The notes beneath the pieces are model-generated. The model worked only from the letters and a program-made list of their open reading frames with translations. It had not been told where the DNA came from and made no database searches. Below are positions 21,247 to 34,166 of a stretch of 64,000 bases of DNA, piece after piece (position 1 is the stretch's first letter; each line of letters begins with the position of its first letter). The position numbers and the translations under genes were made by a program. Source of the DNA: Tetragonia tetragonoides (Eukaryota > Streptophyta > Magnoliopsida > Caryophyllales > Aizoaceae); assembly GCA_038025085.1 (NCBI GenBank), contig CM076140.1:23530501-23594500 (forward strand), in the 5' to 3' direction.

Positions 21247-22781
21247 ATGACGGAAATAGAAGATATAACCGACGAGTTTGGCCCGGCAGTCCCTCACGGA
21301 GAGCCGGTAGACCCGCTGGTACCTAGGCCTACGGCCCCTCCAGCACATAGAACGACCACGCTGACTCGAGCCGGCCACCCGATAATCGAGGGAATCTTGT
21401 ACGAGGGAGACCTCGTCCGAGCTCTAGCTGGGATGCAAAGGACAATCATGGAGGGCGGCGTCAAAGAGGTACGAGATGCGCTTAAATCACAACCCACGCC
21501 ACCTCGACCCCTTAACATACCCAACTTTGGCACAATGCCAGCCACCCCGGCAGTTCGACAAGCTCCAAGGCGGTGTCTGAACCCAGAGGATGCAAGGAAC
21601 ATAATCGACTGACGACAGGAGAGGAACACTGGACAAGTCAGCCTACAAGAACGGGGAGAACCCTCGCAGCCGGATGCCCGAGAGACGATCAACCGTCGGC
21701 AGCGAGAATGTCAACATTCATCAACCCCGTATGTCGACGATGAATGCAGTTAAGGGACCATTCGAAGCGACGTCCGAGGAAAAGCCATCGTCATTCCGTC
21801 CACTCCTCGGCAGGATGATCGAGCCGAAGGTAGTCGGAATGACAGTAGTAGGAAGAACTCTGTCGGATCGCTCGCCAGGAGGCTAGGAGAACTTTATGTG
21901 GACGAGAAGCGCCTGGACTCCCCATTCACCAAAGAGATCCTATTCACTCCCAGAATAGAGAAGATCAAAGTCCTGACGATAGCCGTTTATGATGGGGTAG
22001 CAATGATCGATCCTAGCGAACATGTCGACGCTTACACGACAAATATGTACATGTACGCGGTGGACGTCCCAACCCTGTGCAAATTCTTTCCCCCTACATT
22101 GAGAGGCCTGGCCTTGAAATGGTTCAATGAGCTTCCTAGGGGATCGGTTGATAACTTCAAAACCCTTGCAGACAAATTCACCAATCACTTTGTCGGGAAC
22201 AAGCGGCCGGAGAAGACTATCTCCCACCTTGCCGGCGTGGTCCAAATTAGGAAAGAACCCCTCCGGGGATACCTTAAGAGGTTCAACACGGCAAAAACAG
22301 AAATTGGCAGAGTAAATGACGAGGTCGTGTACTCCTACTTCTTCCAAGGCCTCCTCCCAGGGCACTTTCAAATTTTCCCTGGTGGAAAAGAAAGTGACGT
22401 CCTTGAAAGAGGCCCTGAAGCGAGCTGAAGGCTTTTGTACAGCCACGGAGGTCTGCTACTCTAGCAAGGAAAAGGAAAGAGAGAGCAGTGCACCACAAGG
22501 GAAGAAGCGATCCACCGAGGTAATGGCAGCAGGAACCTCCAAGCCAAAGAAAACCCTTCCCCAGAAGTCCAGCCGACCTTCTTACGCGACCGATGAGGGG
22601 GAATATCCCTTCACACATCCAAGAGAGGTAATATTCACTGATATCAAGGAGAAGAACTGCCTACGAGAGCCCAGCAGGATCCGACAACCATACCGGTTTC
22701 GGGACAAAGCTAAATATTGTGACTTCCATGGGGATGTCGGCCACGAGACGTCAGAGTGCAAAGACTTGGAGAAAGCGCTAT
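21247..22781 (+). pseudogene. Element C gag (5' part)
   Basis: The first Met is at 21247 (MTEIEDITDEFG). The same frame is broken by TGA at 21610 and by a TAA near 21748, then is open through the capsid-like domain (YDGVAMIDPSEHVDAYTTNM, FPPTLRGLALKWFNELP, FTNHFVGNKRPEKTI). A frameshift near 22370 moves to the frame carrying the zinc knuckle (CDFHGDVGHETSEC). Insertion D interrupts it in KAL; the remaining Gag residues resume at 26031. Confidence 0.8.
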
Positions 22782-25700
22782 TGTAGTATCCCGAAAATCT
22801 AAACTCAATTATTAAACTAAAATATTAATTAATTAGCATAAAGTTTTTCGCTTAGTTTGCTAAGTATGATTAACGTGTCTAATGCATGCACTTACGTAAA
22901 TTTTTTCTAAACTAAATACTAATCTCGTTTAAAACTAAAACTTATTTGTTTAATTAACCAAACTACTTGATTTTTTTTATTTAATTTATGTTTACGGTTT
23001 GCTTAGGCATGATTAGGCCTTTGTTTGGGTTGATGACCAAATTAGGAGATGATTAAGCTAGGATTAGTACTTTCCATTTTTACCTAATCAGTTTAATATT
23101 CACTCTTGACACCAAAGCTACTTACTTGTCAACTTACCATGCTCTAGCTTTCCACTTGTCATGTAATGGCCTTGACACCATGTATTGCCATGCTTACTAA
23201 GCTAAAATGGAAAATATGCCATGTTCTCTTGCTTCCTAATGCAACCTAGCTAAGAAATCAAGCAAGTAAAAATTATAAAGGGGAAGGGGGAAGCTACGGT
23301 TAAGAAGAGAAAGAAAGAGAAGAAGAGAAAATGTTTTCACCTTTATAAAACTAAACAAAAACAAAGCCATAAACCAATTAAGATCAAAAGTTTCTTACAT
23401 ATTCTCTTCCTTAAAGATTTGTACCATATTTGCAAGCAAACCAAAATCCTTCAAAAACTTACAAAGAGCACCTTTGCTCATCTTTTTCTCTTCCCAAAAC
23501 CATACACCACCACCGACATATATTCTCTCTTATTCTCATATTCTCTTTGTATCATTCTTCATCTAATATCACAAATCTTTCTAAGTAAATAAAATCAAAA
23601 TGAAGTAAAGAAAGAAGAAGGGGAAACCGTAAGATAAGAGAAGGGAAAAGAGAAGAAGATTTGGTAAGAACACTTAAACAAATTCATGCATTAATCATCC
23701 TTATTATTTCCTTTGTTTCTAATAATCAATTCCTTCTTATTTCTTAACTCTAACTTTTTCCTCACTTCTTTTCTTCACCACTGCCATCACCACTTTAGCT
23801 CCACCATCACCAGAACGTGAAACTCCCGGACCTTCAAGAACCACCAAGAGATACCACCAAGGTTTAATTCTTTGTACTATTATTTATCTCAAGCTTAAGT
23901 TATTATTATCACCTAAAGTCCATAATTAAATAAAGAAACCCTAACAAGTATAATTACAACCATAATCGAAAGTGTAAGGAAAAAGGTTTAAGAATCTAAG
24001 ATCTAGTTAATCTTGACTTAAAAACTCAAAAACTATTGTTGCATGTCCATTTACAAACTTACGTAAACTTGATCTTAACTCATTATGGCCAAAATCATTT
24101 AAACACCATTTGTCTCTAATTTTCCTTAATTTCGAATCTAGTATTTTCGAAAGTTAAAAAGGGTAAAATAAAAGGAGGAATTAACAATGAAATGATAATA
24201 ATAATTTAGGAATTAAAAGGGTAATTTTTGAGAATAAAAAGGCCCAAGGCCGAAAGGAAATAAAAGAGAAGAAATAAAAAGAATGTTTATTAATCCTTAA
24301 ACATGTTTGTTAAATTAGGGAACTTGTGCTAGTAGTGAGTGATCAAGGAAGCTAGGAGAGGAAGTGTGTTTATAGAAGGTTAAAGAAGGTATACTCATGT
24401 CCATTAAAAAACCCCTTATTTCGATTTAATGAACTAAAGAAGATACTCATGGATTTCTTATAATTATATGCTACATGTACTTATATATATACATATGATT
24501 ATGGATATGATTGTAAAGTTATGTAAATGATTGCATGTGATTATTTTGGTGACATGGTCGAATGAATTTGATGTTGCATGTCACAAATTACTTGATAATT
24601 ACATGAAGATCATTAAAGTCTATTATTTAAGCTTGATATATATGGCCGAATGGATTTTTGATCTAGATATCAAGTTGATGGATGTTTGTTTAATAATTTA
24701 ATAAAGTCTTATAATTATGAACATGTGATTGAGATGACCGACTGAGTTTGAGAATGCTTGATTATATTTACTTGATAAATTGCATGTAAAATCGTGACTA
24801 TGCTTGAGTATGCTTATAGATCAATTAAGCTTATGACCGAATTGATGTTGAGTGATGATAATAAAAGCCTTTGAGTTTTATACATGCATATACGAAGATC
24901 TAAAGTGTTGAAACGATTTAGAGAATTAATGTGAAAAAGGAACATGTTTGGGAAGTGTATGAATTATGATTTATGAACATGTTTATTGAGATGAATATGA
25001 CCGATTTAGACATAAGCATGTCTACTAACTTACTTGTAGTGTGCTCCCAAACTTGGTACCCTTGGGAAATTGAAGAGCATGCCAGTGTGCACACTTTAAT
25101 AAAATATTGTAGGATTAAACCCATTATTGATTAAGCTGTAGGGATTAACTAATCCTGAGTATCTCGCTTATCATGGTTTAATCTGAGTTTATGTAGGGTA
25201 TAAAACCGAGATGATATGATTATTGCCAAAAAGGCCAAATGAATGAAATATGATTTGTGGGGTCGATTGAACCCGAGTGTAGGACTCATAGAGTCTGAGT
25301 TGTGCTATGCTCTTCCTTACTACCTAACATAGAAGTCTAGTCTTTGCATGTTATGACTTGAGTTACTTTATAGCTTACTAGACCTCAAAGGTCATTTTCT
25401 GAGTAATTATGAATTTGTGTATGATATTGGTTGCTTAATGCTCTTTGCATGTGAATCTTGTACGTATGCATGGCTTTGTACGTAAAGGAATATGCTAACT
25501 ATGTTTATAAGAACAGACAATCTCTTTAAGATACTATTATGAGTATTATTACTATTATTCCAAGTGATGGTTGTTAATGCTAAATGTATTTTAAGTATAA
25601 ACATAATGTATTTTACAAAATGGGGTGAGTATTGCTTAGCTTTCGCTAATTTTCTTTTGTTTTTGTGTCATCTCTTCTTGCGTGGATTATTATATCTTTT

Positions 25701-26030
25701 TAATAGATTTTGGGCAAGGGAGATAGTGAAGGATGGAAGGAACCCTTTTGTGCATGCTTACTGCATGTCTTTGCTGTTGTTTGACCCCGTGGATTCCGCA
25801 AATAGAGGACAACCCCGTATGATCTAGTAATATAACTAGTGATGTAGTTTTGGAACAGTACAACTATGTAATTTCCGCTGTTATAATATAATATAATTCA
25901 GTTTGTTGTTGTACTCTTTATCAATCTTTGCCTTGTGCTTGTCTTGTTACAAGTACGACAGTAATGTCTTGGATTGGATTTAGGGCCCATAAGCATGATT
26001 AATTAGAGTTATCCAATCCGGGGCGTTACA
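22782..26030. mobile_element. Putative solo LTR D (3.25 kb) inserted in element C gag
   Basis: It begins TGTAGTATCCCGAAAA and ends CCGGGGCGTTACA, with TG...CA ends. The flanks are GCTAT (22777-22781) and GCTAC (26031-26035), a 5-bp duplication with one mismatch. No coding region, primer site or polypurine tract is visible across 3.2 kb. The GGGGCGTTACA end is common in Del/Tekay-type LTRs, and a possible TATA box (TTATAAAGG near 23272) favours plus orientation. The C gag frame resumes across it. A non-coding LARD-type element is the alternative, but no internal LTR pair is seen. Confidence 0.65.
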
Positions 26031-26567
26031 GCTACGACTGCTCTTATCCCAAGGTCGGCTAAAGAACTACGTAAGAAGAGATGTCGTAATCACCCCGGCC
26101 TCCAAAAAACCCGCCAACCCCGAGGTCGACCAGATAGAAAGCGATGAAGGAGACTTTGTTGCCACAATTGTAGGCGGGCTACCCCTTGATGACCGGACAG
26201 TGAGCGGTCATAAGGCGTACGTCCGAGAAGCAAGTCAAGTCATGTTGCTCGTCCCTGGGCAAATGAAACCCATGCCCACGATGACATTTTTGGAAAGAGA
26301 TTCAAAGAGTATTGTCATCCCCCATGACGATCCCTTGGTGGTTGAACTTAAAATCTAGGATCGCCGAGTAAAGAGGGTACTGATCGACAGCGGAAGCTCG
26401 ACTAACTTACATTGATAGAATGCCTCCGACAACTGAATTATAATGAGGAGAAGTTGCAAAGGGTAACTCGACCTATCGTCGGTTTCGGAAAAAAGGTCGT
26501 CCACCCAATTGGAACATGTAGGCTGTCGGTTTGTTTCGGACCACCGAGTAAATGTCGCAATACTTAC
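26031..26567 (+). pseudogene. Element C gag C-terminus and protease N-half
   Basis: It resumes the Gag frame with a basic stretch (LSQGRLKNYVRRD) and a spacer, then reaches the aspartic protease active site (VLIDSGSSTN, with D-S-G intact). A TAG near 26357 and a frameshift near 26412 break it. The next frame (LNYNEEKLQRVTRPIVGFG) is the family's flap region. Insertion E interrupts the gene at 26567; the protease tail continues at 58900. Confidence 0.8.
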
Positions 26568-27453
26568 TGTAGGCTACCGGATTTTTCTCCCCTTTTTTCC
26601 TTCGCCCCGCCTTCGGGTTTCGGGCAGCCTGGGAGAGCGCGGTGGTTCGTTCGGGTTTTCGTGAACCTTTGAGTGTGAATGCACATAAAGATTTTCCTTT
26701 TGCACTTAGGACATGATCAAGATTGTCGGAAGTTGCCACCAAATTTAAGGTAATTTGGAAACGTTGGAATCAAGTCGATAGTCTAGAAAGACGTCAACTC
26801 AATTCCTGTGAACCCCAATCCCTATTGGGGAAATTGACTTCATAAATGAGTTCGGGGGCGTAGGTACGAGCTAGGAAGGTGTTAGGCATCCAACTCGCCC
26901 GTTGACAACAACGGCCTTTACTAATCGATTCAAAATAATTATTAATGCTACGGCTCCAAACAGGGTTCAATTTGTCCAAATTCCTAGTTTTAACTAATGG
27001 GTTGAAAAATCATTATTATTGTGACCACTTTTAACAATTTATCAAATTACATGCTTTTATTTGCTAAAAACGACAAATATGCTAAAACCTGCGAGTTAGA
27101 GGCAACCAAATAATCCACCAATCAATCCACAAGCAAAGCATAATTTAATCATAAAAAGCAATAAATAACCAATTTAAAACATTCATTCATCCATTAATTA
27201 GGCTTAATACAAGCCCTTTTGCTCGAAAACCCGCCATGCATGTACATATTACATAAACCAAAATCGTTAGTAATAACAAGCAATATAAAATTTACTGAAA
27301 ACCCTCAGGTTGGATTACCTGGATGCTCACAATGAACTTATTGGGTTATATTGCTCGAATTCATGCTCTTGGTGAAGTGTGAAGGTTTATTTTGTGGTGT
27401 TACCATGTTAGGGCTAACCTAAAGAAGAAGTAGAATCAGAATTTCTGGTTTAG

Positions 27454-27454
<1 letters not shown>

Positions 27455-27534
<80 letters not shown>
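27455..27534. repeat. (GA)n microsatellite in the E 3' LTR
   Basis: About 40 GA units. The matching site in the other LTR (58188-58242) has about 27 units, so the tract has changed length since insertion. Confidence 0.95.
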
Positions 27535-27537
<3 letters not shown>

Positions 27538-27692
27538 TCTAGAATTCCCAACTTGAGAGAGAAACTACCAACCAAAAGACCAACCCCTTCAACTGAACCA
27601 TAAGGTTTGTTTATAGAGAAGAGGGGGAGCTGCCACGGTTTGGCACGGAAATTAAATGGGGCTCGAATTTGCCGTCTACGAGAAAAGGTCCA

Positions 27693-27868
27693 GGCGGCCA
27701 TGCAACTAGGCCGAACGGCCAAACTGGCAGGACAAGAGGTCAAACCGCTTGGCAAGCGGGTTAGCCGCTAGGCAAGCGGTCAAGCCGCCTGGCCTAACGG
27801 CATGGTCGCTTGTCCTAGCGGTTACCGCTTGAACTCAAGCGTGACGGCTTGGACCTGGAGCGGCCTGC
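27693..27868 (-). promoter_or_regulatory. 21-bp dyad array, E LTR promoter (3' LTR copy)
   Basis: Tandem units of AGCGG-N5-CCGCT type, for example AGCGGTCAAGCCGCC, lie 80-250 bp upstream of the minus-strand TATA box. This copy is more degraded than the 5' LTR copy at 58399-58566. Confidence 0.8.
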
Positions 27869-28211
27869 CTGCATAGGCGCCTGACATGATTTTCTCGCGG
27901 GGGAGGCTTTTTGGAGGAGGTCCACACGGGATTGACTGAGTTCCCTTGTTTGACCAATGGTTGACTCAAGGGTTTGGGTTCCCTTTCGGGCCCTTAGGTT
28001 CAAAGAGGCCTATCTCTCAGTTTTGGACTCCAATTAAATTGAGTCCAACTGGTTTGGATCACCTATACAAAAGGCTTCCACTAGTTAAATCAAATGAACT
28101 GGGCTAATCATTGGAGCAATTATTCTCGCATCCCAAGTTCGAGCAAAATTCAATCCTTTCATCATCGGGTTTTTATGGGACTTATCATAGACACAATTTT
28201 TGGTGTCTACA

Positions 28212-28439
28212 GAAGCTCCTACTTTGGTCGAGCTCGAATAGAGCGAAGGTCAAAGTATTCCTGTGCCAGTACCTGCAATAAAGCAAGCAAACTGAATGAG
28301 GTGACAATCAGTTAAAGATAAACAATCATCTTTAGGATAAAGTAATAATTTACTCGGTCTATTTGACTGAGAGTTTGACCCTATGCTGTAGGTCACACAA
28401 TAAAATTCCTTCGATTATCAGTCGAACGGAGAGACCCTA
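28212..28439 (-). other. E 3' UTR, distal fragment cut off by insertion F
   Basis: Holds the polypurine tract next to the LTR and the last copy of the CTATGCTGTAGGTCACACAA tandem repeat, which continues on the other side of F at 41695. The F target duplication CCCTA is 28435-28439. Confidence 0.8.
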
Positions 28440-29716
28440 TGTAAGGACCCGGGATTTTCGTCCAATCCTTTTATATGTGCATTGGTTTCCACGGAGTGTG
28501 TCCTTATAGGAAATTTGTAAGTTGGGGATTTAGATAAATTCATGGGACCAACGAGTTAGAAAGGATTTTATAAAGACATGAATTGAATAAAAACCATGAA
28601 AGAGGTCACAAATCTGCTATCGACATTTTATCGAAGGGACAAACCGAAGGGACAACCCAATAGCGCGATAAGTGAACTAATCATGTTTTTAGAAAGACTC
28701 CCGCTCATATAGAACATATGAGTACCCAAGAATAAAGGGTTCGGGGGCGAAGGTACGAGGTGGGAAGGTATTAGACACCCAACTCTCCCGTATTATGACG
28801 ACCTCTACTAACTCAAGTTTGCTTAATAATTTAAAGACATAATTCCCATGCAAAACCGGATTAACAACCTAGACTTAGACTATTAATTGGTTCATCACAA
28901 GCATCACAACATTTATTTAACCCTTGTCTAGACATGCATTTGATTTGACAAGTTGAGCATTACAACGACTATACAGACAATATTTAGGAACCAATAAAAA
29001 CGTTACTTAACATGATATCTACATTATGACTACTAGAAAATAAACAATTAGGCAATTAATTTAATTTGAGCCCTCAGGAACTCGTACCTGAACTGTAGGC
29101 TATATTTGACAAGAATAGTAAAAATAGATCTCAAGTTTGGAAGAAAGAGGGGGAAGCTTAGAGTCAATACTACTGAGAATAGAGGGTGTCAACTGTAGAC
29201 TGTGTGTTTTGAACTGAAGGTGGAGGGTTGTATTTATAGGCGTGGAGGAGTAGGGTTGGACGGCCGAAAATGAGCTGAAAGTCGAATTGGGCTTGAAAAA
29301 TGAGTCGGGCCAGAAGCAGGGTCAGCGCCGCTAGTGGCCCTAGGATTTATCCCAGGGCCGCTGACGGCTGTCGGGTGCCAGCTGTATGACGACTTCCAGT
29401 CCACTTTTATTTTCCTGAGGAATTTAAATATTCCAAAAGATGTGAAAAATACCGTTTTACCCCTGAACGGTAAAAGACAGTTTTACCCCTAAATCGCAAC
29501 TTGGAGACCGGGAGTTGGAAAGAGGCATGAGACGTGTCGTTGGAAAGCTCTTGAACAGGGCTTTTGAATGGGATTGGAATAAAGGAGTGTTTGGAGGAAA
29601 AACCTGAGACCTTATCTTAACTATTAAAGCAAAAATAACAGTTCAAGCTTATAAATTACTCCATTCATCATCGGGCTTTTGCGGAGAAATCTGAAGGGGC
29701 TTTTTTGGCGTCTACA
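28440..29716 (-). repeat. 3' LTR of element F
   Basis: 1277 bp. On the minus strand it starts TGTAGACGCC after the polypurine tract AAAGTGGGGGCTTC (complement of 29717-29730). It carries GCCGCT dyads near 29333-29375 and a minus-strand TATA box near 29236-29246. Confidence 0.9.
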
Positions 29717-30026
29717 GAAGCCCCCACTTTGATCAAGCTTAAGTAAAAGCGAAGATCAAAGTATTCCGAAGGCGACATGCAAGATGCTGATGTGCACACG
29801 GTGTGTGAGAGTGTACAGTATATATGCATATGAAGACAAACCTGGGTTGGGACATGCTCGTAGCGTGCTAAGATTTCATCTCTGTGAACACAAGAGAAAA
29901 TAGAGGTTATGGTAGCAGGATAGAACATCGCTCGTAGATGGTCTAAACGTCTGCTTGGGACCTGTATTCAGAGTGAATGAAAAAGTTAGTAATACTTTGA
30001 GAATGATCAACGTGGAGTGCTTCGAC

Positions 30027-30540
30027 AAACAGTGACTAAACACCGCTCGGCGGGTGTCGAGATTCCGTCCCTGTACGAGAAATGAAAAGGTCAACGAGAC
30101 AGCGCGAATAAAAATAACGGCTGTAAATGGGAAGTAACACTGGTGAGAGTGAATAGTATAAATGCTTTATCGAGCAAAACAGTGACTAAACACCACTCGG
30201 CGGATCCGAGATTCCGTCCCTGCACAAGAAACGAAAAGGTCGACGAGACAGCGCAATCAAAATGACAGCTGTAAAATGGTTAAAACATATGAACAGTTTA
30301 AATGCAATAGTTTAAGCAATCATTGACTGAAACATATAAAAAATAATGGACAGCATAACTACCACAGTTTAAGCAATCATTGATTGACACAAAAACAAGT
30401 AACCTCGTAGAGGGACAGTTTAACCGCAATAGCTTAAGCGATCATTGACTGACCCCAAAAATTTATGACCTCGCAGAGGGACAGTTTAACAGCAATAGCT
30501 TAAGCGATCATTGACTGACCCCAAAAATTTGTGTTTTTGA
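30027..30540. repeat. Tandem repeats in the F 3' UTR
   Basis: Two direct copies of a roughly 150-bp unit (AACAGTGACTAAACACC at 30027 and about 30177) are followed by copies of a 66-bp unit (GACAGTTTAAC at 30414 and 30480, with older variants upstream). Hypervariable 3' UTR tandem repeats are a known trait of Tat/Ogre elements. Confidence 0.8.
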
Positions 30541-30635
30541 GTTGTTTAGTAAGGTCGATTGAATTTGTGGGCCAGATTGCTTTGCTCCCGCGGGGCCGTG
30601 GGACAGCAAGTGGGCCCATGTGTGCAGGTCTGTAG

Positions 30636-30722
30636 GGCCGCTAGCGGCCCAGGCCAGCGCCGGTAGCGGCGCTGGGCCTTTGTTGAAGGCTGCTAGCTGC
30701 TCTGGCCAGCGTCGCTGGGCTT
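30636..30722 (+). promoter_or_regulatory. Dyad array upstream of the F PMD gene
   Basis: Dyads based on CCGCTAGCGG start at 30638, 30660, 30690 and (degenerate) about 30712, a 22/30/22-bp spacing identical to the array in front of the second F gene. The ATG is about 300 bp downstream. The TATA box is unclear (possible AGTAAAAAG near 30731). Confidence 0.75.
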
Positions 30723-31016
30723 GAGCCGAGTAAAAAGCGCTTCGTCGCTTCCTTTTTTTTTCGCGTGCATTCTTCTTCCTCACTGAGCTTCATTGTCGAG
30801 AGCAAAATTTTCGAGCTTCCTCCATTGTCGAGTGCTCCACTTTGCTTGAGGTAAGTCGATTCTTGACCAAATTCTTCGGTTTTTGTCTTGAACTTGCTTA
30901 TTTTTCCGCTTAGTTGCTGAATTTTCGGTTGCATTGTTGAATGGGTGCCTGTTCTTTGCGAATCTGAAACTTTTAATTTCCCATTTGTAGAGAGAGAAAG
31001 CTTCATTTTATTCCCC

Positions 31017-33774
31017 ATGGCTCCCGCGGCTAAGGAAAAACGTCCCATGAGTGAGGAGTATGACCGGAGCCTTTTCCGCACTGGGCTACCTTCTACTAGT
31101 GCACCTCCGACTAGTCAAGCGGATGGAGCTCGGTTTTACCAGGACTTTTTCATGCGCCCGGCTGGGGTTTGGAACTGCAGTGTTCTATTACCGGATAGGC
31201 AGAGTCATCTGTCTAACTTTTTTTATTTATTTATTTATTTATTTTTTTTTTTTCTGTTCAGTATATTTGAACTGAAAATTAGAACTGTTAGTGCTTCGAC
31301 ACATGAACAAATTGGGACTTGTACTGGATTGATGGTCAGCTGTATATAATTTGTGTGGAATTATTTTGGAAGTGTTTGTAGTATATGGGGTGTTTAGAAA
31401 ATTTTGTTTGTTGGCTAGGGTGTTGGTGTTTTGTTGCAGGCTCATGGGGCTACATCCCATTGGGCTACGATGCTAGAGACCTTTTCAGTGGGGGCTAGAA
31501 ACCTGGTATTGGGCTTAGGTCTTGACCAATTCCTGACTGTTATCCCTACTTGTCACTCGGGGTCTAGGATTATTGTCAGGGGGTTATTGGAGAGGTTTTG
31601 GGATTCCACGAACACTTTCCATACACTTGTAGGGGAGATGTTCCCCACCCCTTATCAGTTTGCTGTGCTTACGGGGCTATCCTTTAGAGGTCGTCGTATT
31701 CGGTATGACGCGAGCTATTGGCAACAGAGTGACAGTTTGCTTGAGCTTTATGGGCCTGTGTCTGCCCACTTTGATAAGGATCAGGTCTCTTTGGTGCGGT
31801 TGTGGGGGGCCTTGGCGGAGCAGGGGCTTACTGACGAGCAGAGGGCCCATATTTTCCTGGCTTGCTTGCCTGGGTCGACCATCTTTGCTTAGAAGAAGAG
31901 CGTATGTCAAGTCGGTTTTCTGACATGTTTAGAGGATTTGACCAAGGTCCATGAGTACAACTTTGGAGCTTCCACTTATGCTTCCTTGGTGAGATGGTGT
32001 CGCCGGGCTTATAGGCCTAAGGAGACGAGTGAGAGGGCATCTATCTCGGGCCCATGGAGGATACTGGAGGTAGGCTCTCATACTTCACTCTCTCTTTGTT
32101 TTTTTGCCTATGCTTTTGAATGTGGAAATCATCCTTTTTGTTTGCTTGTATGGCAGCTATGGTTCTTTGAGTATTTTCCTTTGAGTATTTTCCGGCTTTC
32201 GGTCCTCACCATCCTGGTTTGAGGATGTTCCCATTAGGTTCACAGTGGATTGGTAGGGATAACCACTCGTTTACCTCTCTGGAGCATTTTTGGGCCATCT
32301 TCGAGAGCCATGCCGCATCCATGGTATGTTGTTGTTGACTTGTGCATTTTTTTTTTTTTGGTTCATTTTGTGTGAATGAACTTTTGAACTGGTAACGTGC
32401 AGGTGTCATGGTCCGCTTTTGATGGTATCCCTGGGGTTCCACCTCATATTACCCTTGAGTCCTTTAGAGTGTCTTCTCTGGGGGTGGTCTTTGGGGGGCC
32501 ATTTGGCTTTGTATGGTACTTGGGGGACCGTTTGACTCGGCTAGTCTATCCCTCCCTGGGTAGTCACCTGGTTCCGGAGGATCCTCCTTTTACCATGTTC
32601 TCTCTGCGTGGTCTGAGCGTGCGAGACATGGGAGTCGTGATCCGTGGTATGGCGGCCACGGAGTTTCTTATGCCGGAGGTTGTTGGCTTAGACCGCACGG
32701 CCGTGTACCTGACCTACTGCTTGGATCGCTTGATGCCATACCTTACTTCTGAGGTAAGAAACTTTTCTGCATCTTTTTAGCTGTATGTGTGATATACTGA
32801 CTTCTTGCATCTCGCAGGCGGATCGCCTAGCTCCTCAGGGTCCCAAGAGGTCCCATTCTAGAGTTCGGGGTCAGCCCCCAAGCGTGACATTGCCGACCAA
32901 TGAGGTCAGGTACATTGGGGAGAGTGGGGGACGCATAGTAGAGGAGTTCCCTTTTCATATGGCTGACGGAGAGGCTGTGGAGGGCTTGCCCTTGCCTGAT
33001 GGTTGTACGGGGGTAAGCTCCTTTTTATCCCTTCTTGTGTTTGTGTTTGCTTTTGAGTGCTAACTCTATCTCGTGGCTCTCCTTTTTTGTAGTTGAACTG
33101 GGAGCAGACCTCTCAGATCTTCAAGCTCATTCACCTGCTGAAGAAAGGCTATGGTCGAGTAATGGGCAAGAGGTAGAGTTCTCGGTCCAAGACCGTCGAT
33201 GTAAGTAGACTTTTATCTTTTGTTTAGCTAAGTGAAGTGCTTAACTTAACATCTCAACTTTGATTATCTGCAGATGTCCCAGTCTTCGTCTTCAGTGGGA
33301 CCTCGATACTCTTCTGCTGCGAGGGCTTCTTCGGCGAGCAAACCGTCTGTTGCTCATTCACCTCCCATAATTGTGACCAGGCATCCTGTTGATGAGGCGC
33401 CCGGACCTTCTGTACCGTATATTTCTGAGATGTTCTCTCCCGCAGGTTTCCAGCCTTCTCTTGGTAGCAGGCCTGTTGTTACGCCCTCGACTGGAGGTTG
33501 GGCGAACGCCCTTGGATGGGATGTGCCTCATACTGGGCCTTCGCATCAGGATATGGCTATGAATTTCGCCAGTCAGGCTACAGAGAGTTTCTTTGCCGCA
33601 GGGTTTCCGGCAGGTACCCCTATGCGCGCACCAGCATATGTTAGGCAGGACATGAGCCCCGACAACAGCAGGCCCATTTATAGTTCTTCTCTCCATTATT
33701 CAACTGGGAACAATGGTCATGGGCTGTCCGTTGATGATGAAGCTGACACCAACGGTGGTGACAACTCTGGCTGA
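31017..33774 (+). pseudogene. PMD (plant mobile domain) gene of element F, seven exons, antisense to gag-pol
   Basis: PMD proteins (MAIN/MAIL1 in Arabidopsis) act in transposon silencing and genome maintenance, and the domain also occurs in transposons. Probable exons: 31017-about 31210, 31440-32069, 32157-about 32322, 32403-32753, 32818-33012, 33093-33200, 33274-33774, most with consensus GT-AG joints. Exon 2 holds the PMD core: LLERFWDSTNTFH, then GEMFPTPYQFAVLTGL. The last exon is Ser/Pro-rich and low in complexity. Breaks: TAG at 31890-31892, a 14-bp tandem duplication near 32167-32195 that shifts exon 3, and TAG in exon 6. Exon order and positions match the E homologue. Confidence 0.75.
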
Positions 33775-34166
33775 GCGATGTTGGATTTCCTTGTAGACAT
33801 TGATCTTAAGGTTTTGAACTCCTGTTTTTATGCATTTTTATGATATGTATGATATGATGAATCGATTATGCCCGTCTGATCCCCAAATATGCAATGTGTT
33901 GTGCAGTAGGAGAAAGCCATAATTTAGGAAATAAGATAATAAAAAGGGTAAAAATTTTACAAGAAAAAGCAAAAACTACACATACTATACCCCCTAAAAA
34001 AAAATGGAAAAAATAATAAAAAAAAAGAAAAATTGAAAAAGATAAAACTAAGAGAGTCTCGGGCTTTGTAATTCAGCGCGCGTATCAAAACTGGGCTTAA
34101 ATCAGGTAGATCGGATCAAGGGAGCGAGCTGGAGCGAGAGGAAAAATCGGACCGGGCCAGGGTCAG

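Larger units (their letters stand above)
26568..28211 (-). repeat. 3' LTR of element E
   Basis: 1644 bp. On the minus strand it starts TGTAGACACC and is preceded by the polypurine tract (CCAAAGTAGGAGCTTC, complement of 28212-28227). It contains a GA microsatellite, a 21-bp dyad array and a minus-strand TATA box near 27608-27616. In the element's orientation the promoter order is array, then TATA. Confidence 0.92.

Noticed and set aside
21294..22618. Minus-strand ORFs over element C gag
   Set aside because: GC-rich shadow frames of gag; no start context or domain support.
27450..27755. Leu-Ser repeat ORF
   Set aside because: Translation of the GA microsatellite in the E LTR.
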